In this document: positions 57,986-64,000 of the stretch, piece by piece | How the letters are laid out: each line of letters begins with the position of its first letter | Numbering within the stretch: position 1 is the first letter of the stretch | Assembly: GCA_030220185.1 (NCBI GenBank) | Contig: JASPKZ010007286.1 | Coordinates: forward strand, 1,701,501-1,765,500 | DNA: 64,000 nt | Origin: Diploptera punctata | Lineage: Eukaryota; Arthropoda; Insecta; Blattodea; Blaberidae | Reading direction: 5' to 3' | Notes under the pieces: model-generated | Databases searched by the model: none | What the model was told of the DNA's origin: nothing | Seen by the model: the letters and a program-made list of their open reading frames with translations, nothing else | Translations under genes and position numbers: made by a program

Positions 57986-58558
57986 TCAGACCTGTACAGT
58001 TAGTCTGGATGTTGTTGTATAAAACTAAATCACTGAAATTAAGTTAATTTTAAAGATTTATTTTTAACAGGAGAGATTTTTATAGTTATTATATGATAAA
58101 TATTTTTATAAATGCTGTCCGCTCTTAAAGTGATCCTCGTCAAAACAAAACCATGTGACCTGCTCACTTTTCATTGGTTATGGATACCGACATACAATGT
58201 AGAAGCAATAAGTATGCGAAAAAGTAGTTCCCTTCATTAAATTAAAAATATGTCTTCAGAATATACTTGCTATCCTTCGTGAATGAAAATAATTGTATTC
58301 AAAACATAAAATATGTTCTAAAATATACTTAATCAATAATTACAACTTAAAATAGTTTATTACATATGGGTGATGAGTCATGCTTCAGTCGTTTTTCATG
58401 AAACAAAATGGCTGAAAGTGTTCAGTCTTCTGTTGCTGTGTCGACATCTCCCTGTCAAAAGTGACAGTAATTGTGATGCGAATGGTGGAAGGATACAATT
58501 GATGTTTGTTGATGTTAGGATCACTCTAAGAACGGATAAGGTATGGGTAGAAACATTA
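57986..58558. other. No gene recognised
   Basis: AT-rich. The frame 58370-58561 has no recognised motif. Confidence 0.4.
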
Positions 58559-58623
58559 TGAGGTTTATTTTAATAATTTTATGAGTCACCTTACCTCAAA
58601 ATATGTATAATTCTTGAGAACAT

Positions 58624-58652
58624 GTTTCAGAATGCCTGGATTTCATCATCAG
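58624..58652 (-). ncRNA. Hammerhead-like core, PLE 10
   Basis: CUGAUGA, hairpin weakly paired in this copy (GAAAU/GCAUU), GAAAC, then to TTTTGAGGTAAGG. The mirror core at 59403-59430 has a perfect stem GAAUGC/GCAUUC but a damaged CUGA. Confidence 0.45.
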
Positions 58653-59069
58653 CTCATTCTGACTATTGAATTCCTGATTGGCCTCCTCTTCCCCCTTTAG
58701 GTTTACTGATGAACTTCCAAAAAATTTACATATCATCCTTTGGTATACAATACTTTTTTTATAACTGAACAAATTCATCATCAAATGGGCACCAAAATAT
58801 CATTACAGTCTAAATAAACTGATTAAAACTAAAAAAAATGAAAACATTAACGAAGGCAAAAAAAGAAAAATCCAATAAAATGCAAAAATTGTAAAAAAAA
58901 TAATCAAACATAAAAAAAAACTTGAATATTAGAAAAAAAAACACCTTTGAAATGTAAAAAAATGGGGATGTAGATAAATCTGCATTGGCTGTTAATGCTT
59001 GGTCAGAAAAACATAGAATCGAAGTGAATGCAAAATTATTGACAGAAAAATCCAAAGAACTTGCAGTTT

Positions 59070-59229
59070 ATTAAGTTATGTATATAGGAAATAACACTAT
59101 GAGGTTTTTTAGGAAGGCCGTTGGACGTCAGTTGTGAACGTGACACAGCATTGAGAATGTCACAAATGGTGTGATGAAACCTAGGTCTGCAAGAAGTTAT
59201 GAAGTATGAGGTGAATAAAAAATAAACAA
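59070..59229 (+). mobile_element. PLE subfamily 11 fragment nested in PLE 10
   Basis: Flanked by AACTTGCAGTTT (59058-59069, 59230-59241). Core SIENVTNGVMKPRS with hairpin UCACA/UGUGA and GAAAC, then gaagtatgaggtga. Confidence 0.85.
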
Positions 59230-59462
59230 AACTTGCAGTTTGAGAGAAAATTTACATCCAGAAGTATAAGGAAAAAGTCATGCATTTTTTTAATTTCTGG
59301 GGAAAACGATTTGATTTGGAAGTTCATCGGTCAACTTAAAGAGGGAAGGGCAAGCAACCTGCGGGATCACCAATCACCAATTCAACAGTCGAAATGATAA
59401 TTTGGTGATAGAATGCAAGCATTCTGAAACATTCTCAACAATCCTACAACTTATGAGGTTAA

Positions 59463-60024
59463 GGGTCGAATGTTTGAATGCATTAGACAGTAAAAGGCGT
59501 TCTCTGCTGATAAAGTTTTATTCAAACGCATTTTTCTTACTCAGAAATCTATTCACGCGGTAATAATTGTAAAGCTACCTGACAAGGTACCTTAAGATCG
59601 TAGCTCAAGATATAAACTTATGTGAAAATCCTGAAGGGAACCGATGGTAACCGATGTAGTTTGAAACTTATCCAAGATGTCGGACCTTGAAGACTTCGAT
59701 CATGTTTTCGGTATACGCGGAGAAGAGGAATTTGATAGAGTCTACCAAACAATTCAACTGGAAGAACAGGAGAATCGGCGTAATATTGCGCGTCGCAGAC
59801 GTGTTTGTATACGGTATTATTTAAGGATGCAAGCATAAATGCATTCCTCTACAGCAGACGAAAATAACAGAAGTGGTTTTATCGCTGAGGATTCTGGGTA
59901 ATTCATTGCCAATATTACGAAAACGTCAACATTCATGCATGACCGGTAAGGCGGCCGTTAATTCGATCTCAGCTCATCAGTGATTGGAAGTAATTTGAGT
60001 AGAGACTAATGTATTTGCATACGA
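59463..60024 (+). mobile_element. Harbinger-like element, copy 2 (inverted pair, left member)
   Basis: Starts GGGTCGAATGTTTGAATGCA and ends gtatttgcatacga (last bases of its terminus lost). It lies opposite to copy 1, so the peptide [40 protein letters not shown] is on the plus strand, with fuller residues than copy 1. Inserted at the end of PLE 10. Confidence 0.75.
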
Positions 60025-60032
60025 GTGTCTAT

Positions 60033-60614
60033 GGGTCGCATGCAAATACATTAGTCTCTACTCAAATTACTTCCAATCACTGGTGAGCTGACTCATCGTG
60101 AGCAAGTGCAAAGATCAAATTAGCTACCCATTAACTGGTCATGCATGAAAGTCGTCGTTTTCGTAATATTGGCAAGAAATTACCCAGAATTCTCAGTGAT
60201 AAAACCACTTCCGTTATTTTCGTCTGCTAGAGGAACGCATTTACGCTTGTGTCCCGCAAATAATACCGTATACAATGATGTCTGTGTCACGCAATATTAT
60301 GGCGATTCTCCTGTTCTTCCAGTTGAATTCTTTGGTAGACTCTATCAAATTCCTCTTCTCCGCATATACCGAAAACATGATCGAAGTCTTCAAGGTCCAA
60401 CATCTTGGATAAAGCAGCAAGGTTTCAAACTACATCAGTTCCCTTCGGGATTCTCACGATTCGTTTCTCTCTTAAGTTACCTCGTCGGGTAGCTTACGAA
60501 TTTCAACAATTATTATCACATGAACAGATTTCTGAGTAAGCAAAATTGTATTAGGATACAGCTTTCTCAGCAGAGAATGCCTTTTACGGTCTAATGTGTT
60601 CATAGATTTGACCC
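60033..60614 (-). mobile_element. Harbinger-like element, copy 3 (inverted pair, right member)
   Basis: GGGTCGCATGCAAATACATTA at 60033 to atttgaccc at 60614. Same orientation as copy 1 and head-to-head with copy 2, making a palindrome of about 1.15 kb with only 8 bp between the members. Confidence 0.75.
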
Positions 60615-60619
60615 TATAC

Positions 60620-61260
60620 CTTGCTCTTAAAATTATTAATGTCCTATTTATCTAAATATAAGAATTTTTAAAAAAAATTTTTATCCAAAAATGTGGAGTC
60701 CTCATAAAATTTCATATTAAGGAATATTACAGCATCTTGCTGAGGTAACATTTTAGGTTTCATGTATACATTTGTTTTTTTTTTTTTTACTTTAATATAG
60801 TAAGCTCAATGATGGTTCAAAATTATTTTTAAAAATATTAATACATTTGTTTGCTTGAAAATATCATTGTGAGCAAATACAGTTTGTGGGAATAAACTCT
60901 AAGGCAGAGCTTTCCTAAAATTTTGAAAAGATATCTGAACATTCTCATTTATAATAATTTCCAAACACCATATTACCTTCTCTATAATTACAACAAAAAA
61001 TCCTTAATGTGATATATGTTTACACTGGACATTTTGAAATTCTAACAGGGGTCCTCATCTAGGGGATATGTGGATGGCGACCACAAGGTGCCCAAGCTGA
61101 GCAAAACATTTCTTCCACTTACTTGTGTTTTGCACTCTTTTAACTTTACTATCTATCCTCTCTTGGTTAACTCTTGTTTTTTTTTACCCCGACGCTATTA
61201 GGGCATCCGAGGGCTAGGGAGTCTTTCCTTTCTTCCATTTCTTCTTTCCTTTATTTTCTT
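60620..61260. other. No gene recognised
   Basis: AT-rich intergenic DNA. Confidence 0.4.
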
Positions 61261-61264
61261 TTCT

Positions 61265-61345
61265 TCTCCACAAAAGCCTGACCAGAGGCTATAAGATGGC
61301 AGCCCCATCACTGGTCTTGCGTTCCTTTGGCCAGCAACCAATCGA
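61265..61345 (-). repeat. Dispersed repeat Y, partner of 52715
   Basis: Inverse of 52715-52800 (accagaggctataagatggc). Confidence 0.6.
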
Positions 61346-61369
61346 AGGGACTATTATTATGCTTTCAAG

Positions 61370-61485
61370 TCTTATACGAGAATTTCCCGGAAGGATCAAA
61401 ACGCTGGAGGGAAAATTTTCTATAGGATCGTAACAGGCCTTGGCCTAATACTTGGAAGGAAGAAGAAGAAGAAGAAGAAATTATC
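61370..61485 (+). mobile_element. LINE family C terminal 110 bp with (GAA)n tail
   Basis: RWRENFL*DRNRPWPNTWKE then an AGAAGAAGAAGAAG tail, matching the end of the copy at 14935. Confidence 0.8.
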
Positions 61486-61489
61486 TTGT

Positions 61490-62400
61490 TTATAGAATTT
61501 TGTAGATACAATATAGTGAACATTTATTGTTAAACATCCTGTTTCTTGAAGGTTCTAGCAAGCTAGCCTTAACAGAAAATCAGCATTGCTAAGTTGTCCT
61601 GAGTGGGACAACAAAGTGAGAACATTGCATGAAAGGTGAAAACATCTTTCTCTCTCCCTCAAGGAAGGCTCCAACCCATCCCCCTTACTAACCACAGAGA
61701 CAATGGAACAAGGGTATTTGAAGTAGGGAGAGAGTTGCTATCTTCTACCTCCAGGAAAAGTAGTAAAAAAATAAAGCATACAGTTATGACACTTCCAACG
61801 AATTTACATTCCATTCATCTCTATGTAATAGTAAATAAGGACAGAGGGAATCTCATTAGTCCAAATATGCTGCTATTTAAATTTTTAGTTTAATGGGGTA
61901 GCCGTTAATCTGTGGCAATATGGTAAGAGTACACAAGTCTGATTTTAGTGATTTTTTATTTTGTAGATTAATATGTCAAAAATACGACATTTTTCTTCCC
62001 CTATCATAAGGGTAAAGTTCTTAAGTGATAGCTAATTTCTTATGGTAGATATCTCATGGTCAGAAGTAATGCAAATCTCCGATTAATAATAAGTTATTTG
62101 AATACTAATAAGCTCTCGTGAAAAGTTATGTTTTCAAACTTATGTATGTTTACCTTGTGGCCACATATTACCCGTTTAAGGAGTAAGCACAGTTGTTGAC
62201 GGAGGGCACTGCAGTCGTGTTTGTGCAGGAATAGAACACGTGACACTGCTATCTACGAGTGCAGAGGGGAATACACTGCCTTATATGACGTCACGTGTAG
62301 CAACAAACAGAGCTTCGTAATTCTTCCGCCTGCAGAGATACTTTGAATGACTAATAAATATGATTCATTGATGTTTTAATTAGTTTAACATATTCTAGCC
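61490..62400. other. No gene recognised
   Basis: The plus frame 61636-61893 has no recognised motif. No repeat partner in the window. Confidence 0.4.
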
Positions 62401-62419
62401 CTGGATAGATTCATTTTTG

Positions 62420-62862
62420 AAAAGAAAAATTAACGGTTGAACCAGGAATCAAACCTAACAAAATCAGTATCCATCCATAGTCATTCTGCCCATAGACAGG
62501 TCCTTCACTGCAATCATAGCATTTTTATGCTATGCTTGCAGCTTTACTAGGGAATTGTAGGTGTGGTAGCTTCCGGTTGCTTTCCACACCGGTGAAGGAT
62601 GATGATGATGATGGCCATATGATTTCAGGGACCGTTTGGGCCTTAAAGTTTTCCTGACATTTGTCTTACAGGTGAGGAAAAACCCCCAATAAAAACCTCA
62701 CCCAGAAAAACTGCCCCGACCAGGGATCGAACCCGGGCCTGCTGCGTGACAAGGCAGCACGCTACCTCGAGACCACATCAGTGGACAAAATCAGTATAAC
62801 CTGTACAAAATCAGAGGTCTAGGGTTTGATTCCTGGTTCAACAGTTGATTTTTCTTTAAAAA
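62420..62862. repeat. Palindrome of tRNA-like halves split by SINE 6
   Basis: aagaaaaattaacggttgaaccaggaatcaaacct on the left and its inverse (aggtctagggtttgattcctggttcaacagttgatttttctt) on the right. Confidence 0.75.
62471..62784 (-). mobile_element. SINE family 6, full length, tRNA-derived
   Basis: Flanked by ACAAAATCAGTAT (62458-62470, 62785-62797). The minus strand starts with the tRNA-like ccactgatgtggtctcgagg and cccgggttcgatccctggtc, and ends in the ccatcc body shared with 18793-18918. Confidence 0.93.
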
Positions 62863-62999
62863 ATATATATATTACAATACTAAATTCATGATATTTAATA
62901 TTTGGAGTATTGTAAGATGTCCAGGCGATATGTTGTCGGTGCTTACAATCAGTTGCTGTTGACTTTAAAAGATCGGAAATTACAGCCATATTTACCGTA

Positions 63000-63899
63000 T
63001 TTACACATGTATAAGCCACATCCTATTTTGCGATAATAAATTGGGGAAAAAATATTTGTTAAAATTCATCGGAGAACATATTGTTTAAACAACTCACCTC
63101 ATAGGATTCATGCTTCCATGATTAAACAATATGTTCTCCGATGATTTTTAATGATTATACCTCATAATGTTTACTTCCCAATATTAATTAAATATAAAAA
63201 AATATTTGTCTCATATTTTTGCTAAGAAACAGTGCAAAAGACAGAAGTTGGCCTACACCATTTTTAAATCTGGCAATGTTGTAAATTCCAAAGCTTCTGT
63301 TGTCGGCTATGTAAAGGTACATTCGAACTCTGGCTCAGTCAGTAACACAAGGATAAAAGGGACGGTCAGTTGACAGATATGGTATTCATTGTCATTCCTG
63401 TTTACTGTGTATAAACATGGATCGATGCAGAGCAAGTTATACCTCTGAATTCAAGCTACAAGTGGTGCACTATGCAGTAGAACACAGAAATAGGACAGCA
63501 GGAAGAAAGTTTGATGTGGACGAAAAAATGTGCGACAGTGGATCCAAACAAAACATTCATTTAAAAACACATCACAACATCGACAATCTTTCCGCGGAAA
63601 GAAAGCAAAATATCCACAGTTAGGAAGAGTTCTCCAGGATTATGTATGGAAAAACAAGGGCAGACAGATTTTCTGTATCCGTCGAAATTATGCAATTTCT
63701 CTTGGTACATATCGGGAAGTACGCCGCTGAATTACAAGGACGTGACGTATCATAAATTGCCTTGCCCAGCCATAACATGCCTTAAATTTATTGCGTGGGA
63801 TTTCCATATTCTTGGCTATCCTAAGGACTTGAATTAATTAGATAAAATTGTTCTAAAATAAAGCACATTTTCTAGTTATTTCATCTATAAGCCGCACCC
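63000..63899 (+). mobile_element. Pogo/Tigger-like fragment with Brinker-type DNA-binding N-terminus, hosting PLE 2
   Basis: From ATG 63417: MDRCRASYTSEFKLQVVHYA, VEHRNRTAGRKFDVDEK, then after a one-base loss CDSGSKQ (or VRQWIQTKHS in the next frame), and FRGKKAKYPQLGRVLQDYVW, the BrkDBD-like HTH followed by a CENP-B-type segment of pogo-family transposases. Similar tataagccacatcc/tataagccgcaccc motifs lie at 63012 and 63888. No DDE domain. Confidence 0.7.
63060..63196. mobile_element. PLE subfamily 2 short inverted dimer
   Basis: Flanked by AAAAAATATTTGT (63047-63059, 63197-63209). Arms attcatcggagaacatattg and inverse. The ribozyme cores are not included, and the right arm lacks the tatgaggtgag segment. 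Confidence 0.9.
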
Positions 63900-64000
63900 T
63901 TAGGAAAATTTTTGGACCAAAGAGAGATGAACAGACAGGTGAATGGAGAAGACTACATAACAATGAACTACATGGTCTTTATAGGAAGCCAGATATAATA
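63900..64000 (+). mobile_element. LINE family B fragment, runs off the window
   Basis: [33 protein letters not shown], identical in wording to the other family B copies. Confidence 0.9.

Larger units (their letters stand above)
58560..59462. mobile_element. PLE subfamily 10 inverted dimer with GIY-YIG remnants
   Basis: Left arm minus (58560-58720) with gagtcaccttacctcaaaat. Central plus-strand relic [20 protein letters not shown] and KLIKTKKNEN (58810-59055). Right arm plus to cttatgaggtt at 59460. A PLE 11 piece is nested at 59070-59229. Confidence 0.75.

Noticed and set aside
61636..61893. 85-codon plus-strand ORF
   Set aside because: No recognisable domain, low-complexity, no neighbouring gene signals.

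Overview
This is a stretch of animal nuclear DNA, most likely from an insect with a large, repeat-rich genome. The cockroach/termite/stick-insect side of the tree is my guess and is not proven. It has AT-rich introns with GT-AG splice sites, and it contains non-LTR retrotransposons, mariner, pogo/Tigger, Harbinger, Helitron and Penelope-like elements, and tRNA-derived SINEs. There is no bacterial-type gene organisation.

One host gene is present. It is a complete PKNOX/PREP-class TALE homeobox gene on the + strand, in six coding exons: 17725-18048, 21258-21512, 30643-30919, 33585-33727, 39012-39327 and 42975-43132. The exon phases join without a break (0,0,1,0,1) into 490 codons plus a stop. 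The order is N-terminal MEIS/PKNOX (PBC-binding) homology, a low-complexity Ser/Asn and Gln/Gly/Pro linker, a TALE homeodomain with the PYP loop and WFINARRR helix 3, then an acidic C-terminus. A consensus acceptor just before 17701 implies at least one upstream non-coding exon outside the parts I can recognise.

Everything else I recognise is mobile DNA, often nested several deep. By region: 1-17.7 kb holds LINE 3' ends, two mariner relics, tandem duplications, SINEs and a Helitron. 18-30 kb (introns 1-2 of the coding part) holds tRNA-bearing palindromes and multimers, several Penelope-like (PLE) inverted dimers, SINEs and a 2.8 kb pogo/Tigger-like element that hosts a PLE and a tRNA-bearing palindrome. 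31-43 kb (introns 3-5) holds more PLE dimers, LINEs, a second Helitron and a small DNA element. 43-64 kb (downstream) holds nested PLE/SINE/LINE insertions, a mariner, a Harbinger pair and a pogo-like fragment.

The most interesting system is the set of Penelope-like retroelements. About twelve sequence subfamilies share the same 3' architecture: a GIY-YIG endonuclease ORF end, then a hammerhead-ribozyme-like core (CUGANGA, hairpin, GAAAC), and in most of them then a box reading ATGAGGTRAG. The hairpin stem differs in sequence among subfamilies but still pairs. The ORF terminus runs through the ribozyme in the same reading frame in nearly every subfamily, so CUGANGA encodes [A/T/I]-[D/E]-[D/N] and the UGA of ..UGAAAC is often the stop codon. 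Most copies are inserted as inverted dimers with target-site duplications of about 9-15 bp, and in two subfamilies the arms meet at the ribozyme core. A second, tRNA-bearing family shows similar inverted or tandem multimer insertions with 12-20 bp duplications.
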